Positions 5,636 to 12,189 of a DNA stretch of 22,509 nucleotides are shown one piece after another (position 1 is the first letter of the stretch; each line of letters begins with the position of its first letter). Location: NCBI GenBank assembly GCA_045649855.1, contig JAZRQN010000137.1, positions 1 to 22,509 of the forward strand, read 5' to 3'. Source of the DNA: URNF01 sp045649855. Its GTDB lineage: Bacteria; Bacillota; Clostridia; Oscillospirales; Acutalibacteraceae. A program made the translations under genes and the position numbers. Below the pieces are notes generated by a model that saw only the letters and a list, made by a program, of their open reading frames with translations, did no database searches and had not been told where the DNA came from.

Positions 5636-7286
5636 CGCGATCCTCCTTAAATACGCCGTCCTGAATGTTCACAACGCGGTCGCAAACAGAAAGAGCGGCA
5701 GGACGATGAGATATGCAGATGCAAGTAACATCAGGCAAGGCACGCAAATTCTGCAGCACCTGCTTCTCGGTCATTTCATCCAAAGCCGAAGTGGCTTCAT
5801 CCAACAACAATACGGGAGCGCCGTACAACACACCGCGCGCAATCGCCAAGCGCTGTAATTGTCCGTCGGACAAGCCCAGCCCGCGTTCACCCAGCACGGT
5901 ATCCAAGCCTTGCGGCAACTGGCGGATGAAATCCGCAATCTGTGCAACCTCTATGGCTTTCCAAATCGCTTCATCCGTAACATCTTCGCAACAGAAGGTC
6001 AAGTTCTGACGAATCGTTCCGGACAGTAAGAAATTCCCCTGCGGTACATACGAAAAATACGGTCTGGTGGCAGCAGCGACGGACACAATACCACTGTCCG
6101 TTTCACACACCACTCTACCGCTTTCCGGTTCCAAGAAACCGAGCAACAATTTGAAGAAAGTGCTTTTGCCGATGCCGGAGTGTCCGACAATCGCCACAAA
6201 CTCACCCTGACGAATGGTCAAAGAAGCATGGTCAAACACCTGATCGCGATCGTAGCTGAACACCACGTCAGACATAGTGATTGCGCAAAGCGCGGACACT
6301 TGTGCCGCATCGTCGTTTTGTTCATCTGACAAATCTTCTATCTCCATCAATCGTTCGGAAGAGGACAACATATTATAGTACTGAGGCAAAATACCGGACA
6401 TATTGCGGAACGGTGTTTGCACCTGTTGCACGATCTGCAAAAAGGCAGTCAGGGCACCAAACGTGATAACGCCCGTCGCCAAACGCCAAGCACCCCAAGC
6501 AAGTGCCAGATAATAGCATCCCGAAAACAGCAGATACAGCGCCATGTTTGCCAAACTGCTGATAAATGTACGACGCAGTCTGAGCTTATAGTTCGCGGTC
6601 TGCAGTGTTTTCAGGCGTCCGCGCATCCACGGAGCCATCCGAAACGCCTGCACGACCGTCCAGTTTTCCAGACTTTCCTGCATAAAGAAACGGGTTTCGC
6701 CTTCCGTTTCCTGGCATTTGGCATGTAATTTTTTGATCTTGCCGCCGTACATTTTCGAAAACAGCATCAGCGAACTGCCCACTGCCAGCAACAGCACCGC
6801 AAACAGCTTATCCATAATCACCAACACCACAAAGGCGGCGATCAAACGGGTCAACATAGAGACAATATGCGGCGCCATATTCGAAACGGTATTCGCGGTT
6901 ACCGTAACGTCGCTGGTCAGTCGATGCAACAAATCGCCGGAAGAGTACCGACTCACCTGCTGCCATTTTTTATGATATAACGCAGAAAACACCCGTTCTT
7001 TGATCCGCATTTCAATACGCGTGGTGGTATAGGTCTGCAACAAAAGATTGCAAATACCCAACAGTGCCTGCAAAAGTAAAATACCGATCAAAAGACCGCT
7101 TTGCACCCACATATTTCCTTGCATTGCACCGGTCGCCATATCCACAACACGTCTGGATACCAAAGCAAACGCCACGTAACACAAAGAAATCACGACACTG
7201 ACCAACGTATGTAATGCAACACCCGCAAATTCACCGCGGGTACTCTCCCATATCCAACGATGGGTCTTCATTCGCTTCATCTTCAT
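5628..7286 (-). CDS. ABC exporter, fused permease and ATPase (MsbA-like)
   Basis: The 552-residue half-transporter has an N-terminal exporter-type membrane domain (about 1-300) with several hydrophobic helices. The ATPase domain shows Walker A GHSGIGKST (368-376), Q-loop YVPQGN (413-418), signature LGLSDGQ (470-476), Walker B VLLLDEATSALDE (492-504) and H-loop His527. The signature is LSDGQ rather than LSGGQ, a mild departure that some active exporters share. It lacks an N-terminal C39 peptidase domain, so it would not cleave a double-glycine leader itself. Exporters of this type move lipids, drugs or peptides as homodimers. It follows the S26-like peptidase gene by three bases, which links export to the peptidase and PqqD cassette. 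Confidence 0.9.
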   Translation of the reverse strand: MKMKRMKTHRWIWESTRGEFAGVALHTLVSVVISLCYVAFALVSRRVVDMATGAMQGNMWVQSGLLIGILLLQALLGICNLLLQTYTTTRIEMRIKERVFSALYHKKWQQVSRYSSGDLLHRLTSDVTVTANTVSNMAPHIVSMLTRLIAAFVVLVIMDKLFAVLLLAVGSSLMLFSKMYGGKIKKLHAKCQETEGETRFFMQESLENWTVVQAFRMAPWMRGRLKTLQTANYKLRLRRTFISSLANMALYLLFSGCYYLALAWGAWRLATGVITFGALTAFLQIVQQVQTPFRNMSGILPQYYNMLSSSERLMEIEDLSDEQNDDAAQVSALCAITMSDVVFSYDRDQVFDHASLTIRQGEFVAIVGHSGIGKSTFFKLLLGFLEPESGRVVCETDSGIVSVAAATRPYFSYVPQGNFLLSGTIRQNLTFCCEDVTDEAIWKAIEVAQIADFIRQLPQGLDTVLGERGLGLSDGQLQRLAIARGVLYGAPVLLLDEATSALDEMTEKQVLQNLRALPDVTCICISHRPAALSVCDRVVNIQDGVFKEDRVE

Positions 7287-7289
7287 ATC

Positions 7290-7784
7290 TCAAGCCTTTT
7301 TCCGAAAAATTCGATACAGTTTGCGAACACAACGTTTCGCAAAAGAGGCCGCCCGAAACACAAACGGACGCAACGGTAATATTGCCATCCACACACCGGC
7401 GTATATCCGATACAAAAAATTGCTGATGGCATATCGTTTGCCGCGATGATAAAACCCACTCATCAAAGCAACCACCATATCGTCTGTAATTCCGTATTCC
7501 TGTTTCCATTGACCGTCGCCGCACAAGACGTACCCGTCGTCATCTGCACCAATCACACGATGTAACACAAACTGTCCGCTTTCTCTGCGATACAGCGGTA
7601 CATCGCCACGTTTCAGACCCGTATGGTCATAACGTGTCAACACAACCTGATCACGGCGATGACGGAACAACGGTCGCATACTGTTTCCCGTAACGGTCAA
7701 CACCACTTCCGAACCCTCGGCGATACACGTTTCCATGAGCGGCGACAGTTCCTGAAAGCTGGTCAACACAACATTCCGATCCAC
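7290..7784 (-). CDS. S24/S26-type serine peptidase, signal-peptidase-like
   Basis: A protein of 164 residues with the signal-peptidase catalytic core: TVTGNSMRPLF with nucleophile Ser35, RGDVPLYRR (59-67), and FVLHRVIG (72-79). His75 stands where bacterial type I signal peptidases have the general-base Lys (KRVIG), giving a Ser/His arrangement as in SipW and eukaryotic signal peptidases. A CGDGQ block (88-92) follows. A hydrophobic segment at about 127-145 near the C terminus, followed by basic residues, suggests a C-terminal membrane anchor instead of the usual N-terminal one. Translation begins at GTG behind GGAGG. It lies between a PqqD-like gene and an ABC exporter, so it may process a peptide exported by that system; the substrate is unknown. 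Confidence 0.75.
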   Translation of the reverse strand: MDRNVVLTSFQELSPLMETCIAEGSEVVLTVTGNSMRPLFRHRRDQVVLTRYDHTGLKRGDVPLYRRESGQFVLHRVIGADDDGYVLCGDGQWKQEYGITDDMVVALMSGFYHRGKRYAISNFLYRIYAGVWMAILPLRPFVFRAASFAKRCVRKLYRIFRKKA

Positions 7785-7789
7785 TGTGC

Positions 7790-8056
7790 TTACGCCTCCA
7801 ACAGATCGTTGTCCTGCAATTTCGCCAAAAATGCATTCACGTCTTTTTCTGCGATTTCAGCAGTTACGTTATACTCCGCCAAAAGCGCCGCAACCAAAGC
7901 AGCCGCATCACAATTCTCTTCCAGATGCTTCCACAAAAACGCACCCGTCTCATTCAACGTAATCATCGCGCGAAAATCCACCGTCTGCGCACCGACAGGC
8001 ACGACAATGTGATTGTCGCCGACAGTTTTCAGAACAAATCCTTGTTTAATCTTCAC
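7790..8056 (-). CDS. PqqD-like protein (RiPP recognition element fold)
   Basis: An 88-residue protein of PqqD type. It shows the short beta-rich start (GFVLKTVGDNHIVVPVG), the family block MITLNETGAFLWKHLE (about 31-46), then a helical region ending in DVNAFLAKLQDNDLLE. PqqD and related RRE domains bind the leader of a precursor peptide and present it to modifying enzymes. Translation starts at GTG (8056) with AAAAGGAG upstream, 17 bases after the HPr-kinase-like gene. No radical-SAM enzyme, cyclase or precursor peptide gene is adjacent. Stand-alone PqqD-like proteins next to HPr-kinase-like and S26-like genes are a recurring arrangement, but the product is not known to me. Confidence 0.85.
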   Translation of the reverse strand: MKIKQGFVLKTVGDNHIVVPVGAQTVDFRAMITLNETGAFLWKHLEENCDAAALVAALLAEYNVTAEIAEKDVNAFLAKLQDNDLLEA

Positions 8057-8073
8057 GATATATTCTCCTTTTC

Positions 8074-8943
8074 TTATTCATCAAACAACACACGGCGTGC
8101 CGTTAAAGCGGCTTCCGGATCCATGTTGCAGGTCATCAAATATACAGGTACCGTTTCGGCGACCGTGATCATACGATCGATCAGCACCGAACCGATATGC
8201 GCATCGTGGTACGGTTGTACCACCTGCGACTGGAGATGAAGCATGCTTTCGGTCGCGTCCATGCGGCGCAAGGAATTTTCTTCACCGCGTTCCACAAACA
8301 CCACCGCATGCAACGGCACACATTGGTTGGTGTTGAGGTCCGTTTTGCCGCTCCACGGCGTACCGTACATCACGACTCCGTCATCTCGGAAACGAAGAGC
8401 CGGTTTATCGTCGTTGATATGCACAACATCTTCGCCGAAACATTGTTTCCACAAAGCCGTATGCGTGGATTTACCGGTTCCCGACGGCGCAGAGAAGATG
8501 ACACCTCTCCCCTTGTAAGCAATTGCAGAACCGTGCAACACAGCGCCGCCCAGATAACCGATACGGTTTGCAAAATCGAACCCTGAATACGCATGTTCAA
8601 ATTCAGCGAAAGGTATATCCGTGCTCTCATCGGGAATATTCAATGAAATATCCACATCAGAGAAATCGGGAGTGTAACAGCACATCTGATAATATTGCTC
8701 GTGTTTACGGCTGTACTGATAATGACACCGCCGTCCGTCCGGCAATGCCACCACTTTCGTACTGCGCAATTCCAACACAGTTTCTCCTTGCGGGGGAACA
8801 ATCTCGGGTACGACATGCGTTGCGATGCGCATTTGCGCCTCACCGTCCGCCGGCGCAAAATAGGCGGCATATCGACGATTGAAAAAATCGGTATCGGTCA
8901 TCTCCATATCGATGGTTACTTCCGCTACTTTCAAGCGTTGCAT
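8074..8943 (-). CDS. HPr kinase-like ATP-binding protein
   Basis: The 289-residue protein has a divergent N-terminal half. The C-terminal half resembles the HPr(Ser) kinase catalytic fold: AVLHGSAI (about 134-141), P-loop IFSAPSGTGKST (149-160), HINDDKPAL (176-184) and YGTPWSGKTDL (193-203). It is not the regular HprK, which has its own N-terminal domain and a signature region absent here. Relatives occur in lasso-peptide and other RiPP clusters, where at least one (the paeninodin cluster kinase) phosphorylates a precursor peptide, and beside PqqD genes. I choose the second ATG (8943) because AGGAGGGG stands six bases before it; the first ATG at 8949 touches that site. It is the first gene behind the promoter at 9000-9028. 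Substrate unknown. Confidence 0.78.
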   Translation of the reverse strand: MQRLKVAEVTIDMEMTDTDFFNRRYAAYFAPADGEAQMRIATHVVPEIVPPQGETVLELRSTKVVALPDGRRCHYQYSRKHEQYYQMCCYTPDFSDVDISLNIPDESTDIPFAEFEHAYSGFDFANRIGYLGGAVLHGSAIAYKGRGVIFSAPSGTGKSTHTALWKQCFGEDVVHINDDKPALRFRDDGVVMYGTPWSGKTDLNTNQCVPLHAVVFVERGEENSLRRMDATESMLHLQSQVVQPYHDAHIGSVLIDRMITVAETVPVYLMTCNMDPEAALTARRVLFDE

Positions 8944-8999
8944 ATACATCCCCTCCTCTCGCGATTTCTATTTATATTCAATAGATGCATATATAATTT

Positions 9000-9028
9000 A
9001 TTATATATAGATTATAAGTGAATGTCAA
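9000..9028 (-). promoter_or_regulatory. Promoter of the kinase/PqqD/exporter/Cps operon
   Basis: Consensus -35 TTGACA (9028-9023) and consensus -10 TATAAT (9005-9000) on the minus strand with a 17-base spacer. The expected start site is near 8993, leaving a leader of about 50 bases rich in A and T. No second promoter is evident in the short gaps further down, so the eight genes to 2987 are probably one transcript. Confidence 0.85.
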
Positions 9029-9049
9029 TGCAAAATCGGCAACTAATTA

Positions 9050-9088
9050 AAAACTCTCCGCCACCGAAATCGAATGGCAGAGAGTTTT
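9050..9088 (-). terminator. Terminator of the FMN reductase gene
   Basis: A 14-bp stem including one G-T pair (9050-9063 with 9075-9088) with a loop of about eleven bases. The minus-strand 3' arm ends in GAGAGTTTTTAATT. It closes the transcript of the gene at 9107-9736 just upstream of the next promoter. Confidence 0.82.
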
Positions 9089-9106
9089 ATAAATACACAA
9101 AGAATT

Positions 9107-9736
9107 TTATTGGTTTTTGCGAATGAAATTGGTCGCTTGACGAGGTTCTAATGCAGGTTGATGAATACCGGCTGCATTCGCCGCCGATTTGGCTTGAACC
9201 CAATACACGATGTTACGTGCGAGCGTGCGCATGGTTTGCAGACCTTCCAGATCTTCCAGCACTTCTTCGGGTTTATTGCCGTGCACCTGATTCCAATACT
9301 GCGAACCAATGACCGCCATATTGCAAATGGTAAAATATTTATTGAGTCGATCGAACGCCGCAGAAGCACCGCCGCGCCGGCAGGATACAACAGCCGCCGC
9401 AACCTTGCCTGCCATTTTACTGCCGCTACTGTAGAACAATCGATCCAAAAATGCACATAGTTGTCCCGCAGGACCTGCATAATATACGGGAGATCCCACC
9501 ACGATGCCGTCAAATTCATCCAGTCGATCGGACAATTTACTCACCTGATCTTCAAGAATGCACCGTCCTGTTTTTTTGCACGCCATACACGCTTTACAAC
9601 CCGAAATCGCCCGGTTGCCGATCCAATACATTTCGGTCTCAACCCCTGCAATTTCAAGGGTTTTCGCCACTTCGTCCAACGCTGTAAAGGTGCATCCCTT
9701 TTCACGCGGGCTGCCGTTGATCAATAAAATTTTCAT
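9107..9736 (-). CDS. Flavodoxin-fold NADPH-dependent FMN reductase family protein
   Basis: The 209-residue protein has the flavodoxin-like fold of the iron-sulfur flavoprotein/FMN reductase group. Visible are the phosphate-binding start MKILLINGSPREKGCT, a cysteine block GCKACMACKKTGRCILED (about 46-63), and FMN-contacting GSPVYYAGPAGQL (about 80-92) and SCRRGGAS. The Cys spacing resembles the C-x2-C-x2-C motif that holds a 4Fe-4S cluster in iron-sulfur flavoproteins, though many relatives keep the cysteines without a proven cluster. A redox role in anaerobic metabolism is likely; the electron partner is unknown. GGAGG precedes the ATG at good spacing. It is monocistronic, with its own promoter and terminator. 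Confidence 0.85.
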   Translation of the reverse strand: MKILLINGSPREKGCTFTALDEVAKTLEIAGVETEMYWIGNRAISGCKACMACKKTGRCILEDQVSKLSDRLDEFDGIVVGSPVYYAGPAGQLCAFLDRLFYSSGSKMAGKVAAAVVSCRRGGASAAFDRLNKYFTICNMAVIGSQYWNQVHGNKPEEVLEDLEGLQTMRTLARNIVYWVQAKSAANAAGIHQPALEPRQATNFIRKNQ

Positions 9737-9768
9737 CGCAAAACCTCCGCATTCAAACTGATATACTC

Positions 9769-9797
9769 ACTATACCATATCCGACTTTTAAAATCAA
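9769..9797 (-). promoter_or_regulatory. Promoter of the FMN reductase gene
   Basis: Minus-strand -35 TTGATT (9797-9792) and -10 TATAGT (9774-9769) with a 17-base spacer, about 33 bases before the start codon. A small hairpin (AAACGGC, TTT, GCCGTTT at 9802-9818) lies directly upstream of the -35; it could be a weak terminator or a regulator site. Confidence 0.7.
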
Positions 9798-9847
9798 CAT
9801 CAAACGGCTTTGCCGTTTTCAGGTTCTTCTTCCATTTTAGATTCGAA

Positions 9848-9883
9848 ATGCAAAAGGACACCCTGTTGGGTGCCCTTTTGCAT
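9848..9883 (-). terminator. Terminator of tRNA-Gly(CCC)
   Basis: A 16-bp stem (9848-9863 with 9868-9883, one G-T pair), loop of four bases, with a CCTTTTGCAT end on the minus strand. It begins two bases after the CCA end of the tRNA. Confidence 0.78.
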
Positions 9884-9884
9884 T

Positions 9885-9958
9885 TGGAGCGGAAGACGGG
9901 AATCGAACCCGCATATTCAGCTTGGGAAGCTGACGTTCTACCACTGAACTACTCCCGC
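9885..9958 (-). tRNA. tRNA-Gly (CCC)
   Basis: A complete 74-nt tRNA with acceptor GCGGGAG/CTTCCGC (one G-T pair) and encoded CCA. The anticodon stem-loop is TCAGC-TTCCCAA-GCTGA, giving anticodon CCC, which reads GGG codons. It is a single-gene transcript with its own promoter and terminator. Confidence 0.95.
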
Positions 9959-9974
9959 AAGATATCTGCAAGGT

Positions 9975-10003
9975 ATTGTAGCATACCGCATTTGAAAAAG
10001 CAA
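9975..10003 (-). promoter_or_regulatory. Promoter of tRNA-Gly(CCC)
   Basis: Minus-strand -35 TTGCTT (10003-9998) and -10 TACAAT (9980-9975) with a 17-base spacer, ending 17 bases before the tRNA. Confidence 0.72.
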
Positions 10004-10018
10004 GAGACTTTTGTCGCC

Positions 10019-10300
10019 TCACGCTTTTTTCAAAAATGCAGCATATTGCTCACGCAAACAGTCCCTACTTTGATCAAGACCTTCTTCGGTTACGGGGAAC
10101 GTAAACTCTGCAACAGGTTCGCTTAAGGCACTGCAATACGGGCCGTACCAAACGGACAGCCACAGCACTTTCGTTTCTTCCCCATCTTTCTCGCAGGTCG
10201 TTATTTTCAGTTTATAATTCATACCTTTGTAACTGCCGGTATATTCGTTGCCACTCAAAAAATAATACAATTTCGGATATGCAAATGCGGTGTCTGCCAT
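10019..10300 (-). CDS. Small hypothetical protein
   Basis: The product is 93 residues if translation starts at the ATG at 10300, which follows a G-rich stretch (TTGGGGGT). An upstream in-frame start at 10339 lies on the promoter and is unlikely. The protein is soluble, has no signal peptide or membrane segment, and contains aromatic patches (YPKLYYFLSGNEYTGSYKG, LWLSVWYGPYCS) followed by a C-terminal helix. I do not recognise the family and assign no function. The gene ends 16 bases before the -35 of tRNA-Gly(CCC), with no terminator in between, so some read-through into the tRNA is possible. Confidence 0.65.
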   Translation of the reverse strand: MADTAFAYPKLYYFLSGNEYTGSYKGMNYKLKITTCEKDGEETKVLWLSVWYGPYCSALSEPVAEFTFPVTEEGLDQSRDCLREQYAAFLKKA

Positions 10301-10329
10301 TTTTACGTACCCCCAACTCGATTTCTTCC

Positions 10330-10338
10330 AGTATAGCA
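10330..10338 (-). promoter_or_regulatory. Extended -10 promoter of the small hypothetical gene
   Basis: Minus-strand TGCTATACT is an extended -10 element (TG-n-TATACT), about 30 bases before the chosen start at 10300. Only a poor -35 (TTTTCT) is found 17 bases upstream. Confidence 0.45.
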
Positions 10339-10393
10339 CACCTGCAAGCGAAAGAAAAGAGATTTTTTATGTTTTCTGAACGATTTTGAACAT

Positions 10394-10433
10394 TAAAAAT
10401 CCCGTCCATCCTCGCAATCGGGATGGACGGGAT
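10394..10433 (-). terminator. Terminator of the Thr-rich membrane protein gene
   Basis: A 13-bp GC-rich perfect stem (10399-10411 with 10421-10433), loop of nine bases, followed on the minus strand by TTTTT. It lies twelve bases after the stop codon. Confidence 0.9.
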
Positions 10434-10445
10434 CAGCAACTGAAT

Positions 10446-12035
10446 TTACAGCGGAATATCAATATCAGGTTCTTGAATCGGCTGTAACGGCTTGGGATTG
10501 CTTTCATCAAAAACATCTAATTCTGCGCTTTGACGGAATTCCTCAAACTCATCATCCATCGCCGTTATCAACATAGCATCTTCAGCACTCGTACTGCCTA
10601 CCTGCTCTTCGTCTGCTTTTTTTTTAGAAACTTTGGGACGGCGCACAAAGCGGAAATACAAGAAGATTGCACCGCCTACACATACAAGACCAATCACCAG
10701 GAACACAAGCGCGATACGGGTGGAGTACTCCCTGAATGTACCGAGCGCACTGCCCTCAAATCCCAAGATCACGATGGTTCCCACGGGAGAAGTAGACTCA
10801 AACAACATTGTGCCGTCATCCGACACGGTAGCGTACACAGGTGCAGAAATGCCTTCGGCAGTTACCGCGGCAATCGTAATATACTGTGCAGAACGCATCG
10901 ACTGCGGTACAGGCATCTGCACAGCATACGTGCCCTCGGGGATGGTCCACACATCCGAAATAGTGCCGGTCGCCGCATCTTTGAACTGCACCGACATATC
11001 CAGCACCAATCGTTTTACATCAGCAGGATTCACACGGGACAACACCGTGTCATCCTTTACCGAAGCCGTGATCTGTTCATCGGTAACCATCAGTGCAGAC
11101 GTAGCCGCCGACATCATCAACACGCCGTTCTGCGTGCCGATCATCTGTGCGTACGCCTCAGGCGCGAGCATCAATTTTGCAACATCCGCAAACGTCTGCT
11201 GTTCCGCATTAAAACTTTCCAAAACACCGCTATCAAAAGCAAAATCTAACAACACATAAGACTCTTTCACACCGGTCGTACCGGGAGCAGTATATTTGGT
11301 GTGTGCCTTCGTGGACACCGTCGGTGCCGTCGTACCCGTATAATACGTGCGATACGTGGTGGTGCCATAAAAATACGTGGTATTGCCAACGCTGACGTCA
11401 TCTGCAGTCGTAGTCGCAACAGGAGAAACACCTACGGAAGCCGCAGCTGCCGCATACAGTATATTACCATACAAAAAAGCTTCGGTACTGCAGTAAATAT
11501 ATGTGCCTTCCGAAGGATAGGCATACGAAAACAGAGCATAGCCGTCCGCGTTGGTAAACTCACCGTTCAGTTTGGTGCTTCCCAACTGCAAAGCCACCGG
11601 TACGTTCATCAGCGGATTGCCGTTTGCATCCAGCAAACGAGCTGCGACTTTACCATCCTTGTTGTAGATAATCAGTTGAGTACCAACCGAGATAACACCA
11701 TCGTTTGCTTCGGTAGTGCCGCCTGTATGCACCGTACTCTCGGTCGCATTCGTGGTGGTCTCAATCGTAATCTCGGTTAGAGTCGAGGTAGTATCCGTAC
11801 CCATCGATTGTTCGGTCGCCGTCGCACTCGTAATCGATTCGGTTATTACGGTCGTTGCAGTAGTGAGCGTGTCCGCACTTGCATCCGTCGACTCGGCAGT
11901 CATCGCGGTCGTAACACCCTCTTCTCCAGTCGCATCGGTCGATGCAGTGGTCGATTCTTCCGCTAACGCAAACGGACAGCACGCCACCTGCGCCATCAAC
12001 AGCAACACAGATAGAATGGCAGTATATCTTTTCAT
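10446..12035 (-). CDS. Secreted Thr-rich protein with C-terminal membrane anchor
   Basis: The protein has 529 residues from the ATG at 12035, behind AAAGGTG. Its layout is: signal peptide with likely cleavage after ALA (about residue 25); a low-complexity Thr/Ser/Ala/Glu-rich stalk (about 26-112); an Ig-like or carboxypeptidase-regulatory-like beta domain (about 115-200, with NKDGKVAARLLDANGNPL and GEFTNADGYALFSY); a Tyr/Thr-rich linker (YFYGTTTYRTYYTGTTAPT); a second extracellular region without clear homology (about 258-433); a membrane helix (about 441-463); a basic stop-transfer stretch (FVRRPKVSKKK); and an acidic cytoplasmic tail of about 55 residues. The stalk looks suited to O-glycosylation or wall spanning. 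No sortase motif or catalytic motif is seen. Function unknown; a surface-sensing or adhesive role is only inference. Confidence 0.8.
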   Translation of the reverse strand: MKRYTAILSVLLLMAQVACCPFALAEESTTASTDATGEEGVTTAMTAESTDASADTLTTATTVITESITSATATEQSMGTDTTSTLTEITIETTTNATESTVHTGGTTEANDGVISVGTQLIIYNKDGKVAARLLDANGNPLMNVPVALQLGSTKLNGEFTNADGYALFSYAYPSEGTYIYCSTEAFLYGNILYAAAAASVGVSPVATTTADDVSVGNTTYFYGTTTYRTYYTGTTAPTVSTKAHTKYTAPGTTGVKESYVLLDFAFDSGVLESFNAEQQTFADVAKLMLAPEAYAQMIGTQNGVLMMSAATSALMVTDEQITASVKDDTVLSRVNPADVKRLVLDMSVQFKDAATGTISDVWTIPEGTYAVQMPVPQSMRSAQYITIAAVTAEGISAPVYATVSDDGTMLFESTSPVGTIVILGFEGSALGTFREYSTRIALVFLVIGLVCVGGAIFLYFRFVRRPKVSKKKADEEQVGSTSAEDAMLITAMDDEFEEFRQSAELDVFDESNPKPLQPIQEPDIDIPL

Positions 12036-12073
12036 ACTGTAAACACCTTTCATCACAAAATTGCCTTTTTATT

Positions 12074-12102
12074 AGGATACCATATTTTCTTTCAAAAGTA
12101 AA
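12074..12102 (-). promoter_or_regulatory. Promoter of the Thr-rich membrane protein gene
   Basis: Minus-strand -35 TTTACT (12102-12097) and -10 TATCCT (12079-12074) with a 17-base spacer, about 40 bases before the chosen start codon. It is divergent from the alr promoter. Confidence 0.55.
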
Positions 12103-12136
12103 TAACCAATATTTTTATTATTTGAAGGACAGGCTA

Positions 12137-12165
12137 TTGATTATTATTACTAAATCTTTTATAAT
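12137..12165 (+). promoter_or_regulatory. Promoter of the alr operon
   Basis: -35 TTGATT (12137-12142) and consensus -10 TATAAT (12160-12165) with a 17-base spacer, 24 bases before the alr start codon. Confidence 0.78.
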
Positions 12166-12189
12166 AAATCAAAATGGGAGGGATTTTGT

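Noticed and set aside
10530..11259. Two plus-strand frames of more than 200 codons
   Set aside because: Antisense to the Thr-rich membrane protein; no start signals and no recognisable domains.
11716..12042. Val/Ser-rich plus-strand frame that looks like a membrane protein
   Set aside because: It is the antisense of the low-complexity Thr-rich stalk, which automatically gives Val/Ser-rich readings.
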